From Litoditis marina (Eukaryota; Nematoda; Chromadorea; Rhabditida; Rhabditidae), in assembly GCA_964036275.1 (NCBI GenBank), contig OZ038434.1:31086947-31150946 (forward strand): a stretch of DNA of 64,000 nucleotides, given 5' to 3'. Position numbers and translations under genes: made by a program. Below are positions 11,219 to 24,212 of this stretch, in pieces. The notes beneath the pieces are model-generated. The model worked only from the letters and a program-made list of their open reading frames with translations, ran no database searches and was not told the origin of the DNA. The number at the start of each line of letters is the position of its first letter. Position 1 is the first letter of the stretch.

Positions 11219-13951
11219 TCTAGAATGTAAGAAGACGTCAATCATAAATTCACATTTGAAAATGAAGAAAAACATGTTCAACAAGAGATAGATATAATAT
11301 AATGTATCAAAAGCGGAAACTTTTAAAATTTCGAATTCTCACGAATCGCATCGCGGGGGAGCAGAAGCTTCAAACGTAATGACACCGCCCATGCGTACAA
11401 ACGTGAGGTGAAAAATACAACTATTTGAATTTTGACGATCGAATTTTTCTTCTGTGTTTTTCTTTGATTAATCGTTTATGTTATCAATTTGTGCTGTGTT
11501 TTTGTGCTCCCCATTATTTTATTTGGTGGGGGATGTCTGGGCTCGACATATGTTGTTGCGCAACATCAGTAGCATCGTGAGAGGGGCGAGTTATGGCGTC
11601 CAAAATATGAGATGGGTTATCGGCGTGAACTGCATCGTACCTACCTCTCGTCTTTGATTGCAGTTCTCATATAGCCGCGTGTGATTTAATGTAAGTATGT
11701 ACCTCTCAAGTTATAGTTTAAAAGAAACCAGCCATATTGGGCTATTGGGCAGTTTAAAGGTAGAGCTTGCGACGTTTTGTCTTAGGGCACGTTGATCAAA
11801 CTCACTCGGGTTGTACATCAACGTGTGGGGGTTTTGTGGCAACCTCTCGCGAAACAAAAACTTTTGCTGTTCTGTCATTTCCATGTGGCCATTACAGTAT
11901 TATTTTCCGTCGCATAGTGGAAGTGCGAAGTGGTTTGGTTCACGTTTTCTAGAAATGTACTAGAGTAGGTTGGATCGTGGGTTGTGGATCAACAAGATAG
12001 CTCCCTTCGACTCTTCCTAGATATTCGGTCTCGATGGAAAGGCCCCGTATGTGTTAGCCGTACACGGTACACAAAATCAACTTTCTGCCGAATAATCTCC
12101 TCAGGAAATACGGCGTTCTCAACAGCAGCTCCATTAAATAAGGAACTCGCGTCCTCGATTTTAGACGCTCCGCAAATGATTCGCGTTAAAATAAGCGCGA
12201 TACGCAGCGAATTAGTGCTGCGACCATTCCAAATTGCAGTGGGATACAGTGTCCCGCCAGAAAACTTTGTGGACGGAGCTCAATACAAGTTTAATCGCAA
12301 AAATTACTGTAGGCGAGAACGCCGTGGAAATTGTTTTCTACGTTTTCTTTTCAGTTTTAGAGCTTTAGAGTTGTAGTAGGTTCCCTTTGGTAATGGGTAG
12401 TGTTTTTTTATTGCGTAAACAAGATGTTACGTAATAACATAGGGGGAGAGAAAATAGATAAAACTGGCAGCTAGCCATCTGTCACTCAATCTCCTCCTGC
12501 TCGCACCCTGGGTGGTCCTCAAATAGTAACAATAAGGGGCTGACCATTCTCCAAAGGAGAGTCGTTTTTTTTGTGGTTTTCAAATTTCAAACATCAGTAA
12601 GGAAATAAGATTAGGTTTTTTTCCGAAACAGAGGCCAGAAACGGGAATTTTTGCATCAAGACCGGTTTTTGATGGAAAAAATGAAAAGGAGCCTGTTTTC
12701 AAATTGAACTGTGCCTTTACCTGTACCCCGTGTTGTCTATGTAAGGTCCCACCCAAAGGTTAAGTTGCCATGAAATTTATTTTCTTCTTCCGGGGAATCA
12801 AATCTTCGCACCCTGGGTGGTGATATGGGTGGTTGCCAAGCCCCGCCCCCTTTTCCCCATCACAGACCATCTGTTCGGTGACAATAAATGACACATTGTT
12901 TTGCCCCCAATCTTCTTCTTTTTTTCTTTTACACATTCGCATATTGCATTACACTGCATTGTAATACATAAGGGCACAATAATTGGATTATGTCTGCCAC
13001 CTAGAGGGTTTTAAGGCAGCCCGGTGCGTCTCAGATTCATACCCCGGCAATATTTTACGAATGACCAGAAAATTTCACAAAACAGGCGCTATTTTCGGAT
13101 TTCGGAAATGACGGAAATATCGGAAATGTGTCTTTATTTCTAATCATAAAGTTTTACATAAAGTCACATTTCACATACACATAATGGGATTATGCCTACC
13201 TAGAGGGTGTTATAAAGCCTGGCGCATCTCAGATTCATCATTCACACCTCATCAAATTTGTCCAAATAATCAGAAAAATTCAAAAAAGTGTTCCCCGTTT
13301 CTAAAAGTGTTTCCCGTTTCTTAAAATCATAATGTTTTCTTCACAATGCACAATAATTGCACCTATCACTAACTTATTTAACTTCAACATAGAGGTGTTC
13401 AATTAAGCTTAGCGCGTTGCTAGTTTAGTAATTCAGTTATTCCCAAAACCTCAGTTTTCCATTGTTTTGGGCTCTTCACTTCAGCTAAGTGTGTTAGAGT
13501 ATGCCACAAAGCACGGCAAACTATGTAATAGCGCAATTATAGCGCCATTTTGAACGTAATTTGCATAATAGAACAAACTTGCTTCGCGCAACCGCACTAA
13601 AGTCATCAGTAGTAGTTAGTAGTATTGAGTATTCTCTTCTCGGGTATCGGTGTTTATCTTTGGCAATGTTTAGTTCAATATATATTATTCCTTCTTTTCA
13701 TTTCGCTACTGGTACTGATGATAATCTTATTTTTGCAGCAAACAATTTGTTAGGTTGCGAGGTTTATTGGTTTATTCTCAAATGACTGTCAACAAGTCAT
13801 TCTTCTTTTCTCATTTTTGATATGAAGTCAATTAAGCGTTCTTATCATATGTTATTTCATGTTTTCTCTCCATTCTCAGCTGTTATGATTGGTATCAATA
13901 TCGAGTAATTCTCATTTCCAGTATATATAATGGGTATCGATTGATGGCATC
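11219..13951. promoter_or_regulatory. Divergent intergenic region between STEEP1 homologue and hst-6
   Basis: The two genes point away from each other, so this 2.7 kb should hold both promoters. It contains a MITE (12107-12328) and a direct repeat of about 57 bp (about 12981-13039 and 13181-13236, sharing GGATTATG, CCTAGAGGGT and TCTCAGATTCAT). The open frame at 11984-12376 overlaps the MITE and is not credited. No core promoter motif stands out. Confidence 0.5.
12107..12328. mobile_element. MITE, ACGGCGTTCTC family (better preserved copy)
   Basis: Begins ACGGCGTTCTC and ends GAGAACGCCGT, so the 11-bp termini are perfect inverted repeats. The body matches 10459-10640. Confidence 0.75.
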
Positions 13952-16900
13952 ATGTTGAGACCGGAATCCAACAGAGCCAATGCGTCTTCCCATTGTGCGC
14001 CGTCGAAAAAGACGATCGTACTCGTGCTACTCCTGCTGACCGCCCCCATTCTATATGTTATTGTTGGTTAGTTTTCGAGTTTTGGTTATCTATTTTCCAG
14101 GGGTGCTCAAGTGATACTTCTCTGACCAATTAAGAGGCCATGAGGCGAATTCTTCATTTAACCCGGTATTTCGTTAACCCTAGCAGTTAGCAGTTAACCA
14201 TTAACCGGGCTACCTGGTTAACCCCTTTGTTAACCACTTGGTAACCCAAAATTTCCCCCAAAACAAAAGGGTTAACCCGGTTAATAGTTTACTGAGAGGG
14301 TTAACAAAATACCGGGTTCCTTGTGGAATTGGCCCAATTTAGAATAGATTAGTTTAGTTTATTCGCGATTGAAATTAAACACTTCAATTTCTATAGTGAA
14401 GATGATTAGATGAGGCATGGATAGACTTTGTAGTTCACAGAGGATTTTCTTGCAGTTGCAGTTCTCTGACCAACTTTGCTGAATAGTCAGAAAAATTTGG
14501 AGAACGTGTCTTGGTGAAAGTTTGATGCGAACCTGCGAACTTGAGGAATTTGAGGATTTTCAATCATAAATACCGCGCAATTTGCGGTTGCTTTTGTGTG
14601 CATTCGTTCAGGCTTAATCGCTCAATACTTCATACTTGATAGGTACAAGATTAATTTCGAATTCGAAAAGTCGGAAAATAACGGCACTTTCATCTTTAAC
14701 TCTTTAAGTACTCAACTCCCAGACCCCCAAATTCAAAGTAAGCCATAAAAGAGGTGTGTTTTACGAGCTCATTATCTATGTGTAATGTGTCAAGGTTACA
14801 GTGAGCTCATCGTACATCTGTTCAAATTATGTGTTGGTATAAAAGGTTGAAGTTTTTTTCGTTTCCCCCAAACATGACTTTCAAATGTTGCAGGCTCTTC
14901 CACCAATGAAGTCGCCTATGAATCGTATGTTCCGTCGAGGTAGGACATTACTTTTAATGATGTTTTTATGTATTAGTATTAGGGTGGTTCACGTTCACGA
15001 TTTCACGAATTTCACATTCATCTCCAAAAACAGGGCACAGGGCTTATCAAAAAAGGGTTTTTGTGAGTTTGGGCCAGATGGCGGGGTATAATTCATAATC
15101 TGTATTGACACCTCGAACTCGAAAAGTACAAAATTTCAGTTCTCTTAGTGAGTTTGCGTAAATTCAGGTTTTTGCGACGAGAATTCTCTAGTTTGATTTT
15201 GGATTTTTACTGAGATTTTCCATAAAAATACCTTGAGCAACAGTGTGTGCTAGAACAGACTCAATTGTAATTGTTTGATATAGGAGCAATATATATTTTT
15301 ATAAATGAGATAGTTTCCATATTTTGTTCAGGTTCTCGTTGAAGGAGATGCGTAGTTTCGCCGTGCGGAAACAGCTTTCGATGGACTATCGATCGGGCCT
15401 CTACACTCGGGTCAATCTATCGTTTAGTAGGATACTGGAAGATGTGCAGAATAGGTATGAACTTTACATGATTCCATATGCCCCCCCCCAATATGCAAGG
15501 CTGTACTACCATCAGAAGAAGCATAGGTAAAAAGGTGCCATCCTGAGATGGTACTACCTTCACTTTTTGACAAGAGTTAGCAATTGACCTCGTTCACTTT
15601 CGCCGCGCGATGGAGGAAGGGTGCAGCATCCATTGGCTGATCTCAGACCAGCCAATGGATGCTACCCTCTTCCCCCTCACTTTTGCAACAAGAGCGATCT
15701 GACCACCTTGACTTTTGAAAAGCCCGGTTGGACCCCTTTTTACCTATGATCAGAAGTGCCGTTCTTACGTTTTCAATCATACATCGTCAATGCCTCTTAT
15801 GATATGGGGAGTTGCGAACTAATTTCCATGAAAACTAGGGGTCGCGAGTTGAAAATCAGCAGATTTGATACAAAACAAATGAAAATTGTTGAAAATCGCA
15901 GTGTTGAACTACTTTGCAGGGCTCGCGACTCAAAAAAGAGAGGGGTATCGCGAGTTACCTTACCTATAGTAAAAACAGGTTACCGTACAAACTAACGGTA
16001 AAAACCACAATTTATGTTAGAAAAAACAGGTAACCGGTTTTTCACTTTAGGTTACCAACCGGTTACCTACTGTAACCCGAAAAAAAGGTTACCAAAAACC
16101 GGTTAGGTTACCAAAAAACTCGGTTACATATAGAATTCACCTGAAACTTTACCTATTTTCATCAAAAAGGAAAGTCCAAAAGTAGATGGACCGGTGTCTA
16201 AGTTATTTCCTTTGAAGTGGCGAAAACACACATGTCACGTTCTGAGTATTCCGATCATTTATTCCAGATTTGACATCAAAGCGAGTGATGTCATAGTCTT
16301 TGTGCACATTCAGAAGACGGCCGGGACGTCGTTCGAGAAGTTCCTGGTGAAGTATCTGGAGCTGGAACGACCCTGCGACTGTAGCCGGGGAAAGAAGAAG
16401 TGCACGTGCACGAGGCCGAATAGCAGAAATGAGGTCAGCACACTAGAGTACAGTTTTCCGCATAACCGCAAATCTCAGTAACTGACTTTCTTGCCAATTT
16501 CGATAAATTTGCGTGTTTCTGATGTTAATTATCAAATTTTTACGTATTTACGTCGAAAAAGTTCATTTGTGTAGAATATGTGTGGATGTGGAGATGAGGA
16601 ATGTTAGTTGGAGATACGAGTTGGAGTTACATAAAAGAGAACCCTTTTTGAATGAGTAAAATTCTATGATTTTGCAGCAAAAATTAACAAATTGTCCCGA
16701 TATGGCCCAAAAACAGTTTTTTCTGGCTTTTAAACATCTTTGCCGTAAAGTGGTGTCGAGTAGGATATAGAGATATAGCACTTTATAAGCCCGGTGTGTG
16801 GGTGGGAGTGGAACGTCCCCAGAACAGTTATCATGGCTTATCGATGATCAAGATTCGAATACGAAGGCAAGTGAGAACGTGCCGGTTGGGGTAATGCAGA

Positions 16901-19900
16901 CACTCTGCATATCTTTTCACTTTTATATCTGGGAAAAAATCTATCGAATCAGTGTTCATCGAGAATTTGACGCTATTTCAGATTTGGCTGTTCTCTCGCT
17001 ATTCAACGGGCTGGATGTGTGGCCTACACGCGGATTTCACGGAAATGTACGCGAGCGGCTGCGTGGCGGCAGCCATGGACAAGAAAGAAGGTGCGTATCA
17101 CACACCAGTGATGTTGTCCGGGCTCCGAGTAGCCACGACAATTCGAAGACCCGAGGGGTGATAAAAATCGGAGGGGTCAAATCATCAAATCAAACTATAC
17201 GAGCAGCTCGGTCACATATGGCAGAACGTTACTTCTTTTGAATTTTTGATAGAAAGTCATGGAATTTTTCGATTTCCGATATTTTAATCGAATTGGTTGG
17301 ATTTTTAAGAATGACTTCTCCGGTTTTTGAAGGTGCGAGCAGTTCAAGATGCATGATTCAAAAATGGTCAGAATGTCAGAATACAGAGTATCAAGTAGTT
17401 CACGATGCTTTGAGTTGACAACTTGATATGTCAAGGGTTACAATTACAGTTTCATAATAAACAGAGATGAAGATACATAAAAAAATGGCGGAAATGGTTT
17501 TGTCATAATGTACCTGCAGGAATAGTATGGCTTTGATTTATTTATTTACATTCGAGTAGGTGATCTACAAGAGGAGAAAGAAAACAGTGACGGTAAAACG
17601 CAAAAGCATTCAAACGTTGGTAGGTTTGGTGGAAAAGTTGTAGTTTGTAGTCTGCATTGTAGTGTATTCCAGGTTTCCACCGCAACCGTCGTTACTTCTA
17701 CACTTCATTCCTCCGCGAACCAGTCGCTCGTTTCATTTCGGAATATCGCCACGTGAACAGGGGAGCCACGTGGATTGCGTCACGGTCAGTTAGCAAACTA
17801 CAAACATCATCATGACTATCAGCCAAAGAACTGAAAGAACGATCCATTCGTCAAAGAAAAACGCTGAATTGAAAAACAAAAATTTCGAGCTGGCTAAAAC
17901 TTTAACCCAGATTTTATATAGAAATGACTAAAACTTTGCTCTCATGGCCGAATTTATCTCATCTCTCTTTCTGTTTCCAGTCACATGTGTAATACCGCCA
18001 AAACCGGAAACGACTGAAATTGAAATCACGAGTTTTCATGTATTCAGTTTAGAAACAAAAACTGGTTCTATTTTATAACATAGTCACACCTTACTGATGT
18101 GTGGAATAGACCTAAACTTCTAAACCAAACCTTCATTAACTTGTTCTCAGTCACATGTTTAACGGGAGACCGCTGACCCCAGACTAACTTTTTTCGCCAA
18201 AAGTTAATGTTGGGTTTCTTATTTGGACCAAAACACGAGGTATTCAAAGTAAGGTTTGATATTTGTATGGTCTTCATCTTTTTATGATTTCTATCGTTTC
18301 CAGTCACATGTGCAATGGAAGACCGCCGACCCCGGATGAATTGCCGCTCTGTTTCGATCCCCAACTGGGATGGGAAGAGGTCTCGCTGGACGAATTCCTG
18401 CACTGCCCCTTCAATCTGGCATTCAATCGGTCGGTTATCGGTTGTTTTACTAAAATGCGTGCGTAATATCTGACTATTATACAAAATAAACATGTTTTTC
18501 GATCAAACACGGTCAAACTGAACGAGTTTGCATGATTTGCATCAAAAATATTTCTAGACTGCCCCTTCAATCGGTTCGTTTCGCGTTTTTACGATCATAC
18601 AGATGACAGGGAGCATTATTCTCCAAAAAGACCTTGTTTTTCGATTAAAGCTCATGAAATACCCTATTTTTGATCCCTACCTTCCACCCGTATCAGTATA
18701 GAAATACGGGACGATGATCTGCGGGGGGGGGGGGGGGTTCTGAAATTGTAGTTTAATCCTTTTGTAGTCCGATGTTAGATACTTTCACACTATGTGTTCC
18801 AGTCAAACGCGAATGTTGGCTGACCTGACCCTAGTCGACTGTTATTCCCGTTCTTCCATGGACAGGGAGACAAGGGATCGAATAATGTTGGAGAGTGCCA
18901 AGAATAATCTCAGGTACGGTAGACATTGTTATGATGTGTTGGAAATGGAGCATAGTAGCCTGCTCAGAATCTACTCGTTTTGCTCCAACTCACAGATGGT
19001 ATTAGGTTATTAGGGAGGTTCGAACCGTTTACTGATTTGGTTTATTCAACACTATTGTTATTTGTAAGAAGTAATTCACTGGCGTTTTCATATTTACACC
19101 TTGTGGTTTTCTGTTTACAAATATAATTTTTATCAACGTTCGTAATTCATTCGAATGTATCTTCAGGAACCTGGCCTATTTCGGTATAAAAGAGCGAATG
19201 GACGACAGTCAATTTCTATTCGAGCAAATATTTTCGATGAGGTGAAAATATGTTTTTTTTTTTGCTTTTGCTGTTAGTATAGATTATCTGGGAATCACTT
19301 TAATCAATCAACTAGGATGAAACTATGGTTGTGAATCAAGTTGAAAAAAATTTCTAGTTGCACTCGAAAATTTTTCTCTAGTCGAGTTGTAATAATCTTG
19401 GATGTAAGGTACAAGCTACAACGATACAAATGTTTTTTTTGCTCGATGGTTCCGACATTATCAAAATTGTTTTGTCAATTTCTCCATTTTCTCCAGATTT
19501 ATCCGAAACCTGTCCGACTGGCATCGCAGCAAGTCGAACGACACGAAAATCACCGCCGATCAGCTGATTTTGATCAGACAGAAAAATCGATTGGACCTCG
19601 AATTGTACGACTATGCCATCGAGTTATTCGAGAGTCGATTGGAATTGTTGAGAAAGAAGGGAAAGGTGGGTGAAGTTGGTAGTTTTTTTTCGTTGTAAAT
19701 GGGATTCCCGCGTGCTAAGAGAGACAGCGTGTTTTTAGTATATCTTCTAGCTTTATGGTTATCTTGATTATGTTGGTAATAGTAATGGTCTCGGTTTCAT
19801 ATCCTTGCGCATACACCGCCAAGGGATTCCCATTCCCGCAAAATTCTCGCGACCCCTCTATGTTTTCTCGTGTCGCGACCCCCAAAACGGCGACATTCAA

Positions 19901-20278
19901 CTACATTTCGTAGAATTATAGCTGATTTTGTCAAAAATTCGTTTGTTAACAGCTCGCGACCCCTACTTTTTACAAGGATTTGTTCGCGACTCCCCCCTCT
20001 ATGACTATGAGAGGCTCTGGCGGTGTATGGAAGGACTACTCACACTTATCTCTCCTATGTTGTTCGGAATGATTGTACTCGTACATGTTTTTGAATTGAC
20101 TTTTTTTCAGATTGTGAGAATCCCTGTTTTAAATGCAACAACATCTATCCCAGATGAAGTTTTGTCCACCACAAAATCTGTTTCCGCATCTCTTCTAAAC
20201 GAAACGACGATACAATACGACAGCAGTGAATCGGACGAAATGTCAGAGGAACCAAGTGAACTGGAGAACACTGTCTAA
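13952..20278 (+). CDS. hst-6: Heparan-sulfate 6-O-sulfotransferase, complete
   Basis: Eleven exons (13952-14066, 14894-14939, 15332-15454, 16268-16433, 16982-17090, 17673-17784, 18304-18429, 18803-18913, 19167-19241, 19497-19665, 20111-20278) splice in phase to 439 residues (vertebrate HS6ST about 410). It transfers sulfate from PAPS to the 6-O position of glucosamine in heparan sulfate in the Golgi. Visible features: a short cytosolic tail, a type II signal anchor (TIVLVLLLLTAPILYVIV, residues 21-38), the 5'-phosphosulfate loop HIQKTAGTSFE, the conserved CGLHADFTE block, and the 3'-phosphate motif FLREPVARFISEYRHV. The C-terminal exon is Ser/acidic and less conserved. A MITE lies in intron 3 and another in intron 10. 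This is the only copy in the window with all catalytic exons. Confidence 0.95.
15522..15748. mobile_element. MITE with CATAGGTAAAAAGG ends, in hst-6 intron 3
   Basis: The ends are inverted copies of CATAGGTAAAAAGG. The flanks repeat ATCAGAAG on both sides (with an extra AAG on the left). The second hst-6 copy has the unoccupied sequence CCATCAGAAGTGC at the same place. A 28-bp-arm hairpin occupies its centre (15612-15676). Confidence 0.75.
15793..15955. mobile_element. Partial inverted copy of the CATACACCGCC MITE
   Basis: Reverse-complement blocks of the element at 48592-48818 (TCTTATGATATGGGGAGT, AACTAATTTCCATGAAAA, TCGCGAGTTGAAAATCAGC) lie here without complete ends. It adjoins the GGTTACC palindrome at about 15953-16140. 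Confidence 0.6.
15953..16140. mobile_element. GGTTACC palindromic element in hst-6 intron 3
   Basis: Carries TTACCTTACC, GGTTACCG and CGGTTAGGTTACC blocks and ends near GAATTCACC, as in the fuller copies at 10664-10925 and 45985-46243. The left end is truncated against the partial MITE. Confidence 0.7.
19810..20029. mobile_element. MITE, CATACACCGCCAAGG family, in hst-6 intron 10
   Basis: About 220 bp with inverted ends CATACACCGCCAAGG and CTGGCGGTGTATG. The interior has TCGCGACCCC and GTTCGCGACTCCCCCC. Sister copies are at 30384-30600 and 48592-48818. Confidence 0.85.
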
Positions 20279-21618
20279 CCGGTATAGAACAGTTTTCGGG
20301 ATAAATCTTCCTCAAGAACGGTTACTCTAGATATACTACCTTTAAACAAGACCGAAGGGAACTGTACTGTAGAAAGGGAATGAGAATGCTGCTTTTTGCA
20401 TTCAACTTCAACTAACACGTATTTCTCGTTACCGATTGGTTTTTTGTAGTTTGATCATGATACTAGCCATAATTTACGAATTTTGACTGAAAAGCATTAG
20501 ATCAAACTGCAAACACATAAGATACATCCGTAAAAGCTTACTTCAAGAAGAGTAACTTGTTAAAGAAAGCCGAGGGTTTATTTGAGTAGTACACTTTCTT
20601 CTCAAGTTTACATGCTTCTGTATTGTGGCAACAGCATGTTAGTAGGAGTAGATGCCAATACCAGCATTATGTGTTTATACACTCCCTCCGGTCTTCTTTA
20701 CATGTAGTATATCTAGATGAACTATTTTGAGAAGATTCATGTCTAAGATTTGTAGGTTAGGTAATATAGGTCTTACCAGAATGAATAGGTGAAATAATAA
20801 ATGACACCGTATTTTCAGTTAGATTGTGTCCGTTTTTAGCCCCCATAGAACTTATTCTACGCGTATTTCACTAAGACGACGATTATTCTCCATGACTAAC
20901 GAATGTTACGAGTTGTCCACTGCATACTTTTTAGATTAAATATGTCCAACATATAATTGATTTCTAACGTTAAACAATTTGATTGTGCTATTGATTGCAA
21001 ACCGATAACTGTAATTATTTTATGACAAATTTAGCTATGACATATTCTTACTCTACTTAACTTACGCTTTCTTGTTGAAATCTCTTCACTTAATCAGTTG
21101 CCTCCCACATACGAAACCGATGTCACTTTATTGCCAGAATCCTGTTATTTTACGAGTCTCACTCCTACTTTATTCTACTTTTTTTCGGTGCTCACCGTGC
21201 ATCTCAGCAAAAGTTTTACATTTATTTGCTCTAGTCTAATCAATTCTCAAGTTTCTCAGATTGTTGCCGTAGATTTGTGTCAGTTCGTAGGTTCGTAAAA
21301 TTTTTATATTCTTAGAAATAAATAATTTTAATGAATATGTACATGTTGGAATGTGCAAATAATGAATTAAACTAGTTCAGGTATGCAAACTCTCAAATCT
21401 TGACAACTTTTTTACCAGGATAGAACAGATAAACTAAGGAAACGGATATGTCGGATATAGGCTAGTTTGCATTATCAAGGCAAGACCAAAAGGCAAAAGG
21501 TACATACAGTAGGTCATTGCTTATACTAGAAATATCAGAAATGAACAGAATCACGTGAAACGTGAGGTCACACGTTTTCACGTGACTCAGAATTTGCAGA
21601 GCAATACATATTCCTCCG
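20279..21618. other. 3' flank of hst-6 and shared spacer to METTL26 exon 6
   Basis: No gene. Contains a TGTAGTTTGA MITE (20444-20518). From about 21132 onward the sequence is present again in the second copy (51547 onward); the stretch before that, including hst-6 exon 11, is missing there. Confidence 0.6.
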
Positions 21619-22139
21619 TCAATCCCTGCTGAATATTAGCATATGATTATTGGCCGGCATTGCATGGCGAGCGGCCAGGCGAAGACCAGAGGCGGCCGCC
21701 AACTGAAATACAGTTATTGATCTATTCTCATTATTGATTGAAATTAAAATAATCATTTTATTCAACATTTGCTAGATACTAACCTACCAATAAGATGCAA
21801 AACCAATCACCCAAAATACGTTTTACGCTACGGCCTAAAAAAGTTAGGGGCAGGTGAAGTGAGAGCACGTGGCACGGCGTTAAAGGACGGTTAAATTTTC
21901 GGAATGGGGCGCCTTATGTGCGCACGACAAATTTTGAACCGATTTGAATGTCCCTGATTCAGGGGGGCGCCTATTTGCTTGCGCGTTTTCCGTCGGATCG
22001 TTTCTGGTGTTGGCGCCGATTTAGTGCTTGGGGAAAAATCTTCAAAATTAATTTAATTAAAAAAATTATCATTCTAATTATATTTTGTGTTAATCGATTA
22101 TCTCTCTATTTAAAAGTAAATTTATCAGTTTTTGAGTGA

Positions 22140-23404
22140 AGTTGATATGGTTCTATGCTCAATCTCTGTTCATTTAAAGCTTGTTTAGGGTATTATTTTT
22201 CTCTTAAAAACAAAATATCTTTTTGAATGCAGTTACGGATTATGCAAGCAATAAAATATATTATATTTTGTCAATTACTAGCATTGGATGTACGTAACTG
22301 TGTTAAAACGACGTAAATTCACATTTAGCAGTGGAATAAATCAATTTTTTCTATTTTGTTCCTCATAAAGCACTTGCACAGCACTTGCAACGAGCGATTC
22401 TAGTCATAATTGCTTTTTGCCACTCCCAAACGTCTCAATTTGCCTCAGTTCATTCATCATGGATTAGTTCTCAGTGTGAATTTTAAAATATAATAAGTGA
22501 AATTGAAGTTTAAATTATATTAATCTAATCTAATGAAATATAAGCAGTCTTTTATTTTATTGCGTATTGCTCTCACCAGTTTTATGAAATGATATCCATG
22601 TACGATCTGCGATCTCTCACAATGCTCGTTGTTATAAGGAATAAGGATTTTTCTCATATATATATTTAAGGTAATACTTAGCCCCGAGCCCCGACGTTCC
22701 GCGAAGCCGAAGACTCGAATCGGATGAACATCAGACAGCAAGGCCACGACAAGGACCGCGGATTGTGAAAATTGTACGTTTCTCCTATTTCTCAATTTAT
22801 AACTAAATTTATTGGTTTTTCGAGTTACGATGAATGAAGTGTAGTTATGGTTCTCTGCTACATTTCTGTCCACTTAAAGCTTTTTTTAGGAATATAAAAC
22901 GAATGACTTTTCTTCTGAATGAAATGACGGATCCATTGTTTAGCAATGTAGAAAGCGAGCTATGCTAAGCAATTGCTCTCTTTAGTCAATTAATAACATT
23001 GAATATAAAAATTATGTTTTCTATTATAGTAAGAACTACCGTTGAGCAAACATGAACATAATTGATTGAAAAAAACATGTACATTCACAATTAGCAGTTG
23101 AATGAACCAAAGCGAATCTGGTCATAATTGGATTTTTACTGTTTTAATATACCAACTTGCTCAAATTCATTCTTCTAGTCGGTAGCAACGATGAAAAACT
23201 GAACAATTTCGATTTCTGATTATGTTCATTATCTTTAGTTCCATAATGTGATATTGCACAATTAGAACTTGCTGTTGTTATGGGATATTTTCTCATTACT
23301 TTCTTTAAGGTAATTCGTCATCTTCATCTCCGACCTTTCGCGAAGCCCAAGGACATCAGCACCAGACATCATCCTTATGGCAAGGAATGAGGATAATCAA
23401 AACG
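22140..23404. repeat. Diverged tandem duplication of about 0.7 kb
   Basis: Blocks at 22140-22340 recur in order at 22855-23100 (TATGGTTCT, TTTAAAGCTT or CTTAAAGCTT, TTAGCAGT), and the GTTCCGCGAAGCC block near 22695 recurs as TTTCGCGAAGCCC near 23336. The second copy supplies exon 1 of the coiled-coil gene; in the first copy the matching ATGGCAAGG is not preserved. Confidence 0.6.
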
Positions 23405-24212
23405 GTACGTTTCCGCTGGACCGCACGCATGAGGTTACTTAGTTACTTGAACAGTCAAAACGTGCAATTATTTTCCGTGGTGTATGAAACGTGCAATTAT
23501 TTTCCGTGGTATACTTATGTACTATATTTTGTCATTTTGCAATTCAGGCGCGATGGATTCTGATAGGAGCGAGAGAGTGAGAGATGCAGATACGTGTGGA
23601 AGTGAAAATCTATCATTACGAGAGAATGCTGCAGATATGATTTCTGTTACCGGCAGTTTACCAGTGCGAGAGCCCGCTAATGGAATTTCTGTAGCCGGTT
23701 ATGTACGAGTGGGAGAGAATGCTGCTAATGTCACGTTTGGAAGAGGCAGTGTTTCGAGGAGAGAGAGTGCGCCTAATAACATACTGAGAGATGATGTTAA
23801 CCGGAAAGGTGCGGCTACCCTTCCTGCTGTTCCGAAATTCGCTAAGCCATTGCTGACTCCGCGAAGATCCATCAATGCTAATCGTGTTAACTCGGGATCG
23901 GTACTAACATTCACTATACCACCGGTGAAAACGCCCGAGCCTAAGCCACTAGCTGTTCGAACTGCACAGCAAACTACTCCGCAACGCTCCGCACCAGGCG
24001 CTTTGATGCGTAATCTGAGAGCCACAAACACGCATTTGGAATATAAAGTAGTTCAGTTGGAAACAGCCTGTCGAGCCAAAGATGAACAGATTAAGACGCT
24101 TTCTGAACAAATCACATGTATTTCGGCTGAAAATGAACAGTTGCGCCAGTCCTCAGGGAGAGTGTCAGTTTTAGAGAGGAATATGGCTTTGGAAACATGT
24201 TTATTCTCGTAG
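23377..24212 (+). CDS. Unidentified Ser/Arg-rich protein with peptide repeats and a coiled coil
   Basis: Exon 1 (23377-23404, MARNEDNQN) joins exon 2 (23548-24212) in phase after AATTCAG, giving 230 residues. Residues about 28-95 contain four imperfect repeats of 15-17 aa (for example SENLSLRENAADMISV, GSLPVREPANGISV, GYVRVGENAANVTF, GSVSRRESAPNN). A basic, Pro-rich middle is followed by a coiled coil (about 175-215, ENEQLRQ-type heptads). The stop lies inside a MITE end (CTACTGGTGTGTA), so the true C-terminus may instead use exons 24614-24632 and 24710-24953, which read DVELGNVSYLKNHLSEPSSP in frame if a weak donor near 24161 is used. I do not recognise the family; the layout loosely recalls chromosome-associated coiled-coil proteins, but that is not a claim. 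Confidence 0.6.

Noticed and set aside
11984..12376. 130-codon plus-strand frame
   Set aside because: It overlaps the MITE at 12107-12328, whose other copy (10459-10640) is not open in the same way.
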